Below are positions 21,901-33,379 of a stretch of DNA of 64,000 nt, piece after piece. The notes below the pieces were generated by a model. That model had not been told where the DNA came from and ran no database searches. It was given only the letters and a program-made list of their open reading frames with translations. The DNA is taken from the NCBI GenBank assembly GCA_030522415.1, contig CM060109.1, positions 3,874,655 through 3,938,654 of the forward strand. Direction: 5' to 3'. Within the stretch, counting starts at the first letter, position 1. The number at the start of each line of letters is the position of its first letter. Both the position numbers and the translations under genes were made by a program. The DNA is from Channallabes apus. Taxonomy: Eukaryota > Chordata > Actinopteri > Siluriformes > Clariidae.

Positions 21901-23699
21901 GACAACAGACTCTGGAAAAAATAAAAGATTAGATACAGAACAAATAATAGATAATTGCTAGACATTTACATATTCACTACATCTTGTGCACTTTTCTTAG
22001 AATTTATAAACAATTCTAACCTCAAACATGAATATATCTCTTCAAAGACACCATGCGTTTCACCCCAATAGTACTGAACTAGTGGATATGGGTCTGTAAG
22101 GTCATTGCGCTCTAAAAGTTACATTTTCTTGTTAGAAGACTGGACCAAGACATAGGCTCTATAATGTTCAGTATACCATGCATTAAGTCTTTTGGCAATG
22201 AACAGTGGTTTGTTTTGCAACACAATGATTTGCACAATTTCGCCAAACTCTGGAAGTCCTGAACATTCTCCATGAGCAATGACCATACGTTCTCTGTAGA
22301 TGAAGCCTTTAAATGTTACTTCCTTAGCCAAGCACACGTCATCTAGGTTTGGGTGTTTCTGTTGTACAGTCCGTGATATGTCTTTATTCACAACATCAAT
22401 GGGAAGATTAGAAACATGTGATACTTCCAATCTTGGTGCAAGAGAGCTGCACTGATACAGATGATATGCCATATGAAACTGATGTCTTTGTGATAACGAT
22501 AGGAGCACATTCTTGAAGCAGTTGGTGTGATGCACAACTCTTTTAAAGAAGCTATGCTTGGCCTCGAATCGCATTGTCCATAGAGCAACCAGAGGACCAA
22601 ATTTCTCAATTAGCTCAGGATAATGCTCCAAGTAGTGGTGTTTGGGCAAAAGTTTAGTCTCAGGAAAAACCTCTTGGAATTTGACTATGTTCCGATATCT
22701 TGAAGGCCAGATATACTATAGAAGCTTTGGTGTGTGAAGGAGCGACAAGATCTACAATATCTTTCAAATCATTTAGAAGTTGCCATGCAGATTCACTGGC
22801 AGGCACTCTGTCTCCAATCAAAAAAGGAAAAACCTCAACAGGCTCCAATTTTCATGGGCATTAGCCCCTACTGTTCTTATTGCAGAAAATGTGAGAGGAA
22901 CAGTGTGTGGACAATTTGTCTTGCCACTCCATTTGAATGGAAAGTTCTGCTTTATTCAAGTGTTCCAAGGTGAAATAATTTTTAGATGAAAAGACCGTCA
23001 AGGACAAAGCTCTCTCAAAAGGGACAATACCATCAAAGAGATCATGCACAACATCAGCTGGGAATCCTGTGCAAACACTGAAGTGTGATAATTTTTCGGA
23101 AAACACACAACCCCTTTTCACACTAAAATGGTGAGGCAAGTCATTGTCTTTCATAAACTGAAGATGAGCAGAATGTAGTTCTTCAGTTCTGATGCAGAAT
23201 GTGTCAGATCCAACTTCTTGAGTCTGGTATTCTTTATTCTCTGCTGTACAAAATCTGCAGACATATTTTCCAGAGAAATTTTCCACAAATCCGGCAATAC
23301 TGTGAGCACAGAGATTGTCAGCAACAATGCAATAAACTGTGCCCTTCACAGTCTATCCCAGTTTTTCAATGAAAAGTCCAAGTCTCTCTAACGTGACAAG
23401 GTCATCAATCAATGGTTCCAGCACTTCATACACAAAATGCTTAACATCACTGCTTTTAATCAAAGCAGCTAAATTTATAGCAGACAGTGATGACTGACAT
23501 CCTTCATGTCAATTGCCCAATATCCAATACACTCCAAAACCTTAGTTTTTTCTTCGATGTGCCAAGGGGGTTGCATATCTCAAATTCATCAACATACAAA
23601 ATTAAAGAGATAGCAGGTTCAGAAAGCAGTTCATTTCTTTTAAAAAGTTGAGTCAATGAAAATAAAAAACATGTATATTTAGATTCATCTGCTTTATAC

Positions 23700-24177
23700 T
23701 GTCATGACTTTTTCTTGCAGGGAGACGCAGACGCAGGCTTGCAATCACTCAACAGTGTTCTTTATTGACTTGTGTTTTCCCACACCCCAACAGTCCCCGT
23801 GAAAACAAACAGAAAATATCAGCGGGAGCTCCGAACGAATAAAGGCGAGAAAGGGGTCCTCGTGTCCGCTGTCCACGGAGTCCGAGCTGTGAATTGGCTC
23901 AGTCCTGGTTCAGAAAATAAGGAGGACGTAAAAAACACAAACACGTAGAAATACACAGACGCACATAAGCGGGTTGGTGCACAACGGTGAACGAACGGGT
24001 GGCTACGGGGTCGGCTGGTTTTTATAGGAACACACACTAGGAACACACAGGTGAATCTACTTGGCGGTGATTGTGATTGACATACAGACAGACACACTAG
24101 GGGGAGACAGAGTGTCGGCTCAGTAGTCCGGAGAGCCGGATCTTCTTCCCTGAGGCCGTGGTGGTTCTGATGTTACA
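23700..24177 (-). repeat. Gypsy 1 3' LTR
   Basis: 478 bp, TGTCATGAC...TGTTACA on the plus strand. Matches 28493-28968 with scattered differences (for example TGCACAACGG missing from the other copy). The end of the pol frame (stop at 24120) overlaps it by 58 bp. Confidence 0.92.
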
Positions 24178-26468
24178 GTACCCCCTCCCCCAGTACCGAC
24201 CTCCTGAGGGAGGCGAAGGCGCCCCCCCCGCGTTTTCAGAGGGAGCGTGAGCTCACCTGTCTGCCGCACCTGCCGACGGGGGGGGGGGGGGGGGCGACCC
24301 GGCGGCCGCGGAGCCGGGCGATCCGGTCTTGCCCTGTGGAACTCCGTGACTAGCTCCCGGCTCAGTATGCTCTGGGCCGGGACCCAGCTCCGCTCCTCCG
24401 GGCCGTACCCCTCCCAGTCGACCAGGTACTGCAACGCCCCCGCTCTTCTCCGAGAGTCCAGGAGTTCTTTGACTCGGAATGCGGGGGCGCCCCCTATGTC
24501 CACTGCCCCAGGGAGTGAGGGTTCTGCTGCTCCTTCGTCCAACGGACCCCGGACCACTGGGTTAAGAAGAGAGATGTGAAACACAGGGTTAATACGCAAA
24601 TGTGCATGGAGGGACAGTTTAAATGATACCGGATTTACTTGTGCCGTTATGGGAAACGGCCCGATGAATCTAGGAGAGAGCTTTTTGCAGGGGAGGTTAA
24701 GGTGGAGGTCCCGTGTCGAGAGCCACACCCGATCGCCTACCTGGAGCGGAGCGCTTTCCCGTCGCCGCCTATCGGCATATTTTGAGAACCGCTGCACTGC
24801 TCTGGAATTTTTTGTGTGTGCGTCTTCCCACACACTCTCCGCCTTTTTAAACCACTCATCCACCACAAGTACATCGGTGGGAGTGGCATCCCAAGGACAT
24901 AGCGGAGGTTGATAGCCTAATATGCACTGAAACGGCGTGAGGCCGGTAGAGGAGTGGCGGAGGGAATTTTGTGCGTATTCCGCCCAGATAAGACAATCAG
25001 CCCATTCATGTTGTCGGCTACTACAATATGCTCGAAGATATCTCCCGAGTTCCTGAACAGTCCGCTCTGCCTGTCCATTAGACTCGGGGTGATAGCCCGA
25101 CGTTAGGCTAACTGTGGTCCCCAACTTCTGGAAGAACGCTTTCCAGACCCTTGCGATAAATTGGGGCCCACGATCGGAAATAATATCTTCGGGGATGCCG
25201 TAGTGGCGAAACACAGAAGTGAATAGGGTTTCTGCTACCTGGAGGGCTGACGGAAGAGAGCAAAACGGGATAAACTTGCATCCCTTAGAGAATCTATCTA
25301 TTACCACGAGAACCGTGGTGTACCCGTTCGAAACTGGCAGATCCGTGACAAAGTCCACTGCGATATGGGACCACGGTCTGTTCGGCACCAGGAGGGGCAT
25401 TAATTTACCAACGGGTAAACAACGCGGGCTTTTCGTGGTCGCACATGTGGCACAAGACAGAACGATCTTTTTCACGGTTTCTCGGATTTTGGGCCACCAG
25501 AACTTTGGTTCTAACAGGTGGTAGGAGCGTGCAACGCCGGGGTGTCCAGATGCTAGGCTCGTATGAGCTTCGATCGTCACTCGTTCTCGAAGCGACTCTG
25601 GCACATAGGTTCGATTCGGAGGGCAGCTCCTAGGCACAGGGTTGGACCGTGCCCACTGAGCTATCTCCGCCTCGAGATCCCACATAACCGGGGCCACTAC
25701 GAGTGACGATGGCAAAATTGGTTCCGGATTTGTAATTGGTTCCGGCGACGGATAGTAGCATGATAGCGCGTCCGCTTTAATGTTCTTTGAGCCGGGGCGA
25801 TACGTGATAATGAACTTGAAACGCGTGAAAAAGAGCGCCCAGCGGGCTTGACGTGAATTCAGTCTCTTCGCCTGTTGGAGGTACTCGAGATTCCGATGGT
25901 CAGTGAGTACCGTAAATGAGTATTTTGCCCCCTCCAGCCAGTGCCGCCATTCCTCTAACGCCGCTTTTACTGCTAGCAGTTCTCTGTTACCGATATCGTA
26001 ATTTCGCTCGGCAGGAGTTAATTTCCTAGAAAAAAAAGCGCAGGGGTAAAGTTTCTCGGGGTGGCCATGGCGTTGTGACAGCACTGCTCCTAACCCTACC
26101 TCGGACGCATCGACCTCTACTAAAAAGGGCTTGTCAGGGTTCGGTAATTTTAAGATAGGTGCTGATGTAAATGCAGTTTTGAGACGCGCAAACGCTTCAC
26201 GCGCTTCGCCTGGGAACTCGCGGAGGCGTTTCGGCTTACCTATCAGTAGTGAGGTGAGCGGTGCTGCTACCGTGCTGAAGCCCCGAATGAACCGCCTATA
26301 AAAGTTAGCAAACCCCAAGAATCTTTGTAGCTCCTTCACTGTCGTGGGTTCCGGCCATTGTTGCACCGCCGCGACCTTGGACTTCTCCATCTCGACCCCC
26401 CGTGGCCCTATGCGATAGCCGAGGAATGTCACCTCCCGCTGATGAAATGCGCATTTCTCTGCCTTCAC
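24120..26468 (-). CDS. Gypsy 1 pol: RNase H, integrase, chromodomain
   Basis: A 782-codon frame continuing pol after a frameshift at about 26475. It begins at the RT thumb ([15 protein letters not shown]). RNase H follows ([42 protein letters not shown]). Then the integrase zinc-binding region ([12 protein letters not shown]...CATCATTK) and the DDE core ([33 protein letters not shown]). The C-terminal chromodomain ([19 protein letters not shown]) in this family guides insertion to chromatin. All expected catalytic acidic residues are present. A G-run (C in the coding sense) at 24279-24294 encodes a proline tract. Confidence 0.92.
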   Translation of the reverse strand: MKAEKCAFHQREVTFLGYRIGPRGVEMEKSKVAAVQQWPEPTTVKELQRFLGFANFYRRFIRGFSTVAAPLTSLLIGKPKRLREFPGEAREAFARLKTAFTSAPILKLPNPDKPFLVEVDASEVGLGAVLSQRHGHPEKLYPCAFFSRKLTPAERNYDIGNRELLAVKAALEEWRHWLEGAKYSFTVLTDHRNLEYLQQAKRLNSRQARWALFFTRFKFIITYRPGSKNIKADALSCYYPSPEPITNPEPILPSSLVVAPVMWDLEAEIAQWARSNPVPRSCPPNRTYVPESLRERVTIEAHTSLASGHPGVARSYHLLEPKFWWPKIRETVKKIVLSCATCATTKSPRCLPVGKLMPLLVPNRPWSHIAVDFVTDLPVSNGYTTVLVVIDRFSKGCKFIPFCSLPSALQVAETLFTSVFRHYGIPEDIISDRGPQFIARVWKAFFQKLGTTVSLTSGYHPESNGQAERTVQELGRYLRAYCSSRQHEWADCLIWAEYAQNSLRHSSTGLTPFQCILGYQPPLCPWDATPTDVLVVDEWFKKAESVWEDAHTKNSRAVQRFSKYADRRRRESAPLQVGDRVWLSTRDLHLNLPCKKLSPRFIGPFPITAQVNPVSFKLSLHAHLRINPVFHISLLNPVVRGPLDEGAAEPSLPGAVDIGGAPAFRVKELLDSRRRAGALQYLVDWEGYGPEERSWVPAQSILSRELVTEFHRARPDRPAPRPPGRPPPPPRRQVRQTGELTLPLKTRGGRLRLPQEVGTGGGGTVTSEPPRPQGRRSGSPDY

Positions 26469-26485
26469 ATAGAGCCCGTGTTCGC

Positions 26486-27433
26486 TTAGGCGCCACTGAC
26501 GTGCTCCGAATATGACCGCGAATAAACCAAGATGTCATCTAGGTAAATTATAACGAAACGGTTATACATATCCCGGAACACGTCATTCATGAACCCCTGA
26601 AACACCGCAGATGCGTTTACCAGTCCATATGCCATCACATTATACTGGTAATGCCCAGATTTCGTGCTAAACGCAGTCTTCCATTCGTCACCCTTACGCA
26701 CATGAACGAGGTTATATGCGCTGCGGAGGTCGAGTTTGGTGAAAATGGAGGCGCCCTGGAGCTGATCGATTGCGGCCGGGACCAGGGGCAGTGGGTGCTT
26801 GTATTTTATTGTGACTGCATTGAGCCCCCTATAATCAATACAGGGCCTTAAGCCCCCCCCTTTTTTCTCTATTAAAAAAAAACCCGCCGAGGCTGGCGAC
26901 GTGGACCTGCTGATGAGCCCCTGCTGGAGTGCCTCGCTCACGTATTCCTCCATTGCCCCGGTCTCAGCCACGGACAATGGATAAACACGTGAGCAAGGAG
27001 GTGCTTTCCCTGGCAACAGCTCAATCGCGCAGTCCCACGGGCGATGAGGGGGAAGTCGCGCTGCTGCCCTAACACTAAATACCTGTTTAAAACTCGCATA
27101 CTCAGATGGCACGTTAATTCTTTGTTGGGCTTTCGGACTTTCTATGGTGGTGGTTTGGACCGCCAACATGGGCGGTTTACACAATTTGGCGCATCTAGGG
27201 GACCATGATAGGATACTTGACTGATTCCAATCGAAATTAGGCTTATGGGCGCAAAGCCATGGGAGACCGAGCACGACGGAATGACCAGACTGAGGTAGCA
27301 CGAAGAATTTTAGCTCCTCCGTGTGGTCAGGGAAGGTTAATCGCAGGGGCGCAGTGATAGACTTAATAGGCGATTGGTCTAATTCACGGCCATCTAGAGC
27401 TTTCACTGTTATCGGCTGTGGAAGCTTCGACAC
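26486..27433 (-). CDS. Gypsy 1 pol: protease end and reverse transcriptase
   Basis: In the same frame as gag, separated from it by one TGA (27442-27440), so gag-pol was probably one long frame, as in Tf1/sushi elements. Contains the C-terminal protease region ([17 protein letters not shown]), a linker, and RT palm motifs ([25 protein letters not shown], and YLDDILVYS with the two catalytic Asp). A frameshift just after the YLDD motif breaks it from the next segment. The protease active site (DSGAAGNFIS) lies before the stop, at the end of the gag frame. Confidence 0.9.
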   Translation of the reverse strand: MSKLPQPITVKALDGRELDQSPIKSITAPLRLTFPDHTEELKFFVLPQSGHSVVLGLPWLCAHKPNFDWNQSSILSWSPRCAKLCKPPMLAVQTTTIESPKAQQRINVPSEYASFKQVFSVRAAARLPPHRPWDCAIELLPGKAPPCSRVYPLSVAETGAMEEYVSEALQQGLISRSTSPASAGFFLIEKKGGGLRPCIDYRGLNAVTIKYKHPLPLVPAAIDQLQGASIFTKLDLRSAYNLVHVRKGDEWKTAFSTKSGHYQYNVMAYGLVNASAVFQGFMNDVFRDMYNRFVIIYLDDILVYSRSYSEHVSGA

Positions 27434-27439
27434 AGGAAC

Positions 27440-28384
27440 TCACAGTGAGGAAACCAGAGCAGAGGAGATGAAATTGCCAGCCGCCCCTGAATCTATTAAA
27501 GGGAAGACAGACAAAACATTATTAACATGGGACAATTGAGCAGGTACACAGAAAGGGTGATGTGTGCGGGGCGGTGTATGTGGTGTTACTTTTAGTAATG
27601 GGCAGTCCTTAATTAGATGATTGTCCCCGGCACAGTACAAACACAGTCCCGCTGTGATTCTCCTTCTTCTCTCTGCTCCCGAGAGGCGGGAAGAGTTAAC
27701 GTCCATGGGCTCTGGACGCGCCGGTTCTCCCAAGTCATGTGGAGGCTTGCGGCGAGTGTCATACTGACGCGGTGGGGCTGCCCTGGCCGCTGTACGCGGG
27801 CGTTGGCTGCGGAGGTGCTGGTCGAGTGAGATGGCTAGGATGATGGTCTCGTCCAGCGATAAATTGGCGTCCCGGCAGGCCAACTCAAGCTGGATCTCAG
27901 GCTGGAGTCCGTCTCGGAACCTGGCGAGCAGACTCCTCTCGCACCAGCCACTCTCCGCGGCCATGACGCGAAACTTGATGGCGTATTCCGCCACGGGCAT
28001 AGCCCCTTGCCTGAGCCGCATGAGGCGCTGTTCTCCGGAGCGTCCGTGATCGGGGTGGTCAAACACTGCCTTCAGGGCTTCCACGAAACGCGGATACCGG
28101 GAAGTGAGCTCCCCGCCCTCGCTCCAGATGGCCGCCGCCCACTCCATCGCGGGACCTGTGAGCTGTTGAATGACAAACCTGATGCGTTGCGTTTCCGTCA
28201 TATCGGGATAGTCCGCGAGGTACAGCTCACAGGCCAAGAGGAATCGTTTGCAGCCCTCTGGATCACCGGCGTACCTCTCGGGTGGGGCGGCGCGCGGCGG
28301 GGACGACGTGGCACGTCTCGTAGCACCCGATGTAGAGGGGTCGGGGATGGCGAGGTGTCGGACGCAGTGCGCCATGTCGCTCAC
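27440..28384 (-). CDS. Gypsy 1 gag with CCHC knuckle and protease start
   Basis: Capsid-like region (CKRFLLACELYLADYPDMTETQRIRFVIQQLTG, LMRLRQGAMPVAEYAIKFRVMAAESGW), an Arg-rich linker, a CCHC knuckle (CLYCAGDNHLIKDC) and the protease motif DSGA near the end. The true start is probably near 28491, just after the LTR, but the upstream part (28491-28385) is in another frame. A frameshift near 28390 is therefore likely. Confidence 0.85.
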   Translation of the reverse strand: MSDMAHCVRHLAIPDPSTSGATRRATSSPPRAAPPERYAGDPEGCKRFLLACELYLADYPDMTETQRIRFVIQQLTGPAMEWAAAIWSEGGELTSRYPRFVEALKAVFDHPDHGRSGEQRLMRLRQGAMPVAEYAIKFRVMAAESGWCERSLLARFRDGLQPEIQLELACRDANLSLDETIILAISLDQHLRSQRPRTAARAAPPRQYDTRRKPPHDLGEPARPEPMDVNSSRLSGAERRRRITAGLCLYCAGDNHLIKDCPLLKVTPHTPPRTHHPFCVPAQLSHVNNVLSVFPLIDSGAAGNFISSALVSSL

Positions 28385-28492
28385 TGCTCGTGCCAGGCCT
28401 TCGATCTCCTTCTGCTGCTTCTCGATACACCTCCGCAGGTGTCTATCGCTCGACAGCGGAATGCCTGCTGCGTCTGGGGTGGTTCATTCATC

Positions 28493-28968
28493 TGTCATGA
28501 CTTTTTCTTGCAGGGAGACGCAGACGCAGGCTTGCAATCACTCAACAGTGTTCTTTATTGACTTGTGTTTTCCCACACCCCAACAGTCCCCGTGAAAACA
28601 AACAGAAAATATCAGCGGGAGCTCCGAACGAATAAAGGCGAGAAAGGGGTCCTCGTGTCCGCTGTCCACGGCCCACGGAGTCCGAGCTGTGAATCGGTTC
28701 AGTCCTGGTTCAGAAAATAAGGAGGACGTAAAAAACACAAACACGTAGAAATACACAGAAGCACATAAGCGGGTTGGTGAACGAAAGGGTGGCTACGGGG
28801 TCGGCTGGTTTTTTATAGGAACACACACTAGGAATACACAGGTGAATCTACTTGGCGGTGATTGTGATTGACATACAGACAGACACACTAGGGAGAGACA
28901 GAGTGTCGGCTCAGTAGTCCGGAGAGACGGATCTTCTTCCCTGAGGCCGTGGTGGTTCTGATGTTACA
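28493..28968 (-). repeat. Gypsy 1 5' LTR with TATA box
   Basis: 476 bp. In the element sense a TATAAAA box begins at 28817. The 11-mer TTTCGTTCACC (28786-28776), 31 bases downstream, is the predicted transcript start and nearly complements the sequence just after the LTR. The other LTR has GTTCGTTCACC at 23996-23986. Confidence 0.85.
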
Positions 28969-30236
28969 TATACACTGATTTAAAATTATGTGTATTATCA
29001 AGTATTGGCTGAAAAAGTCAGAAGTTGCTGCAAGGACTGTAGAATTGGAATGTACTAAAATGTACCTGCATCACTGATCAAGCACATACTCTACAGGCTT
29101 TACTACTGAAAAATGGGCTTTGTAGCCTTCCGTTTCCATGTAGTGGAAAGTGGACCTTGCTCCCTGATTGCTGTTTGAACTGGATGTGACTGGCAAAGAA
29201 AGGTGGCTAACCCATCTACAACAACTTTATCAACCTGCAATTGATGTTCCTGCAGTACTTGGTCAATAGTTTGATTAACAACTAGAACAGAAACTGTACT
29301 AATTAAATACTGAAGGTCCTGCAAAAGGTTATCAATGGCCACACCAGGTACAAGAAAAACATGCTCCAACTTTAATAGGACTGAGGCTAATTTGTGCTCT
29401 ATAGCTTTGGACAAGTCTTCAGTACTTTCTGTTATTACACCAGAGGATGTAGGTTCATCAAGTGAAACATCTTCATCTGATTCAATTTCATCTTCTGCAA
29501 AAAAAAACAGGGACTGGTCTTTCACTGACAACAATGCCAGGCTCGAAGTCCTCTTCAGAGAATGATTTGTGTTTTCTTGCCTTGTGCGTCCTAAATGATC
29601 CATAAATGTTGGTTTTGTAAGAGCACCCACTAAAAACACAATGAACAGTTTCATTATTTTCCAATTGCTGTCCAATGTGATGGAAATTAAACAATGATGA
29701 TGTTTGTATTCACAAAGCGAGCATTTATAAGTTGTCAATGCATCTTTTTGAGGGGGATGCTGAGGATGCCTCCTTGACACATGGCTCTTAAGAGAACTCT
29801 GAAGAAAGTATTAAATGAAAAAGGACAGTCTGAATAAAGGATAAGGATGATGACGTCCAAAAGTCCTATGATCAAGCTTAAAATGCTTGAGAAGCTCAGA
29901 ACGCTTGGCTTTGGAGACACCACAATTTTTGCATTTCCACATTCGGTTGCTTTCCAACAAGAATAGTGAGGTAGAGCATAGGAGAGCATCACTTTAATAA
30001 GACACTTTACGAAGTCTCATATTTATATTTTCATCTATGGACCACTGCACAAATCACTTTAAACAAGGTACTTTACGAAGTCACTTTTTATGCATATTTG
30101 CACACCACATCCATTTCAAAATTCTAAATTTCTGTTTTTGACAAATTTCTATTTTATTTTTTATATTTCCATATTTGTCATATTGATATTTTGTTCTTAT
30201 ATTGATATTGTTCTTATTTGTAAAATATATTGTATT

Positions 30237-30345
30237 TTGTATTAATGATGTATTAATGGTGTATTAATGATGTATTAATGGTGTATAAATGGTGTATAAA
30301 TGGTGTATTAATGATGTATTAATGGTGTATTAATGACATGCACGC
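30237..30345. repeat. 12-bp minisatellite
   Basis: About nine tandem units of the type TATTAATG(G/A)TG, alternating in GG and GA and partly TATAAATGG. 30346-30983 then holds no gene that I recognise; it includes a GC-richer patch near 30560-30800. Confidence 0.85.
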
Positions 30346-30983
30346 TTTATCATACGTTTCAGTATCAATCGATCTCACCTCAAGCAGTTCACTGTATTAT
30401 TCTTATTTTATTTCCACTAGGTTTAACATCGTGATGAGGGAATCTTGTAAAGCTTCTAGCCGAGTTAGCGCCGTCAAAACTAGTAAGAACTGTATGTAAC
30501 CGGATGTAAATAGTACAACATAATGTTATGAAACCACATGTATAATGTTAATAATACGCCCAAACGCCAAGCTGGCGGAAAGGTGAACGTCGATTCGCAC
30601 TACCGTGGAATTCAGTGTTGCCAACTATTTTCAATGGAAACAAACAGAAACACAACGATAAGCCCGAATCCCAAACACCCACAAACGGAATAAAGAGTGC
30701 ACTACATAGGGCGCATATGGCATTACGTCATATTAACTGTAGTGCACTTTACCAGCAAAGTCGAGCTCCATTTGTGATTCGGCCTTGCCGCTTCGGATCA
30801 ACTTACCTCTGTGTTTAAAGCACAGCGAGCTTTTAAATCCTCACAAACACATACAATAGTGTTTTAATTTTTAATAAACACATCACATCTAGCGGTAACT
30901 GCAAAAGTCTGTGTTCACGTGATGAAGAGGATCAAACGAGATCCTCTTTAAGCGGCTTTTTCCGGGAATTCGGAGACCCAGCG

Positions 30984-32232
30984 ACCTGGAGCGTGTCTTT
31001 TTCGTGGTAGTTTATTAGCGGTTGGAATCCCAGTTTAAATGTGACATTACCGCCACCTACTGGACTGGATCGTGGAATAGCAGCAAAGCAATGTCAGGAT
31101 TTAATCCGTTTCTTAATTATTAAAATGTTATTAGATGCCCATATAATATATGATTATTAATTATGTATATTTCTTTACACTTTTTAAACTCATTTGCATA
31201 ATTTCAATAAAACTGAACTCAACTGAATTAGGGTGACCATTTGTCCTCTTTTTCTGGATCTGTCCTCTTTTTGGGACTGAAAAAGCGTCCTGCTGGGATT
31301 TCTCTATTAAATTTAATCCAATCCCGATCCACAGTTGGTGACCGTCTGCTTCCTGCTCCCACTGAAATATGAAAAACTGAAAACTGAAATGGTCACCTTA
31401 ACTGAATTGGCTGGCATTATGGCATAATGGTTAGCACCGCGGCCTTGCACCTCCAGGTTCTGGGTTCAAGTCCCTGTGTAGAGTTTGCATGTTCTCCCTG
31501 TGCTTGGTGAGTTTCCTCCGAGTACCCTGGTTTCCTCCTACAGTCCAAACACCTGCAGATTAGGTTAATTAGCATTTAAAAATTTCCCATAGTGTGTGTG
31601 TACGAACTGCGATGGATTGGCACCCTGTCCAGGGTGTACCCCGCCTAGTGCCCGAAGTCTCCTGGGATAGGCTCCAGGTCCCCCGCGACCCTGAACACAG
31701 GATTAAGCGGTATAGAAAATGAATGAATGAATGAATATACTCGCCATGATGTATGTCCAATAAAACTCCCTAATGCATCGCTATCCCTTTCTTCTTTAAA
31801 TACTAATATTAATTCACTTCTTTTGACCTCATTATCACAGCTTCAATACATGTTGAACTGTGATGTGAAGCAAGACAACCCCATGTTTTTCAAATGCTGC
31901 TCATGTTACATCAAAATGGCAGTTTAATAATAATAATAAGAAGAAGAAGAACACCATTAATATTCATTGATATTACTGCTACCATCTCTCTTCCCTACTT
32001 GTCTAAGCCTTTAATATTATCATGATAGGCTGTGATACAGGACAGAAATTATGCTGCTTTATACTGTATGTCCCTGGACTACGATGTTATGGGTGTGATG
32101 ATCAGGTGTTGAAATTCCTAATAGAAATTGTCTGAGAGCTTCTTAAGTAACAACCTAACACTGAATACCACAAAAACTAATTAGCTAACACTGGACTTAA
32201 GAAGGAAACGTGACTCAAATGTGGCCTTACTC
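30984..32232 (+). repeat. 1.25 kb composite repeat, copy A
   Basis: Nearly identical to 36788-38026. By eye I find about seven substitutions and one 10-bp gap (TAAAACTGAA present only here). It contains a short unknown 5' part, a SINE (31425-31735) and the start of a Rex1-like RT remnant. Homology to the second copy ends abruptly at 32232, although the Rex1-like sequence continues here. No target duplication is seen around this copy. Confidence 0.9.
31425..31735 (+). mobile_element. tRNA-derived SINE with RTE-like tail, copy 1
   Basis: A-box-like TAATGGTTAGCACC and B-box GGTTCAAGTCC, then the body GCATGTTCTCCCTGTGCTTGG...GATTGGCACCCTGTCCAGG...CCCCGCGACCC, ending in a GAAT repeat tail (31715-31735). 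The same family occurs at 37219-37530 and, inverted and 5'-truncated, at 34484-34743. Confidence 0.8.
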
Positions 32233-32720
32233 TGGATTCAAGAGAATTGTGTGGAAATGGTGCAGACATTCAAGTTCTGAAGGTTATAATATCTAAAGAT
32301 CTCATTTGGTCAGCCATCATGTAGCAGTCATTAAGATGGCAAAACAAATATTGCACTTCCTAATGGTGCCCCATAGACAAAACACCAAAAAGGATACTAC
32401 TGGTCATCTTTTATTGGGTGACCCTGGAAGCCCTGCTAACCTACTGCATGATGGTGGGTTTGCAAGCTGCTCTGCTGCAGATAAGAAGGTATTATAGAGA
32501 GTAGTGAAGACATCAGAGAAAAACTATAGGCTGTTCACTGCTGTTTCTGGAGGATATCTCTGCATCATGCGATCTCAGCAGAGAGACCATCATCAAAGAC
32601 TCACCCCACCCAGGTTACCATCCCTTTAAACCTCTGGCAAGTGCTAACGGTCGGCCAAGACACGTACACCTACCAAAGAACATTTTCCCCATTGCAATTT
32701 GCACTTTCATGTTCATGCCA
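31990..32720 (+). pseudogene. Rex1-like LINE reverse transcriptase remnant
   Basis: Plus-strand translation, with several stops, follows a Rex1/CR1-type RT C-terminus: LRRKRDSNVALL, ENCVEMVQTFKFLRV, LWKPCxPTAW-like text near 32430, then a DSPHPGYHPFKPLASANGRPRHV end. No intact frame. A short (ATCT)n run follows at 32737-32760. 32760-33379 contains nothing that I recognise. Confidence 0.55.
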
Positions 32721-33379
32721 TCTTTTTTGTAGGGCAATCTATCTATCTATCTATCTATCAGGAGTGAGAAAGCACAACATATACTGTAGGTGGATTTGCT
32801 GATCATCAACTGCCCCCACTGGATCAATGTTTCCTGGTAAGGGAAATCTGACCTGACGAATGAGGGGCACTTGATTGTATATTTTTACTACACTATAGTA
32901 AATCTATAGTACAGATCTGGCCATTAAGAACGAACGTTTCGAGAAAAGGGATCCTGCGACTTGCCGCGGCAAGCTGTGAAAATGCCCTTCATTACCTGTA
33001 GTAATATAGTCGTGTTTCAGTCTGAAGTATTGTGTGTCTGCTGAAGCCGAAAATGTGTTATCTCTCTTAGGCGCCTATTGACAGCAAGCGACAGAGCTCA
33101 TAAACGTGTCGAGCTCAAACTGTAAATACTGATACAGATGGTATTCAAACAGAATTCTGGTTTTACCGCCACGCCTCACAGTGACAGCATTTGGTTTTGT
33201 GCATTTGCTGGCCTTTACCGCTAAATGGCGCTATATAACTATAGACTGACGCCCCGGGCATCAGTTCTTTCTCTCATGGATTAATGAGCCGTGCTCCTTT
33301 AGAGCTGCACGTAGTAGCAGATAAAATCAAGTGAAACATTGTAGTTAAATGAATTCATAATCACAGTATTAAAATTACA

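Larger units (their letters stand above)
23700..28968 (-). mobile_element. Ty3/gypsy chromovirus 1, complete with both LTRs
   Basis: LTRs (23700-24177 and 28493-28968, TGT...ACA ends) flank gag and pol on the minus strand. The target duplication TATAC is exact at 23695-23699 and 28969-28973. Polypurine tract (GGGGGAGGGGG) at about 24180-24195 next to the 3' LTR. The primer site at 28492-28482 is nearly complementary to the predicted transcript start in the LTR (self-priming type). A C-terminal chromodomain marks it as a chromovirus. It inserted into the transposase-like relic. The two LTRs differ at several positions and by small gaps, so the insertion is not brand new. Confidence 0.93.
22119..29944 (-). 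pseudogene. C2H2/transposase-like multicopy gene, broken and split by gypsy
   Basis: Pieces in order: start at about 29944 with a finger (MWKCKNCGVSKAKRSELLKH); a second finger region (LYSDCPFSF, frame changes); fingers YKCSLCEYK and CVFSGCSYKTNIYGSFRTHK (29.75-29.5 kb); an acidic segment; then IEHKLASVLLKLEHVFLVPGVAI and GPLSTTWKRK (29.4-29.1 kb); then, across the gypsy insertion, GTVYCIVADNLCAHSIAGFVENF with CRFC (23349 on), HDLFDGIVPFERALSL, PKHHYLEHYPELIEKFGPLVALWTMRFEAKHSFFK (22649) and an HGECSGLPEFGEI end. At least five frameshifts or stops. The family looks like a DNA-transposon protein but I cannot assign a superfamily. Confidence 0.65.

Noticed and set aside
24247..28595. Plus-strand open frames over chromovirus 1 (up to 184 codons)
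   Set aside because: Antisense shadows of GC-rich gag-pol; no family motifs, while the minus strand has complete motif order. The same applies to plus-strand frames at 40.7-44.6 kb.
29103..29780. An independent 225-aa gene
   Set aside because: Its pieces match successive parts of the transposase-like gene with frame changes, so it is part of that pseudogene.
30237..30345. A CRISPR-like array
   Set aside because: Units are 12 bp, contiguous and without unique spacers; it is a minisatellite in a vertebrate genome.
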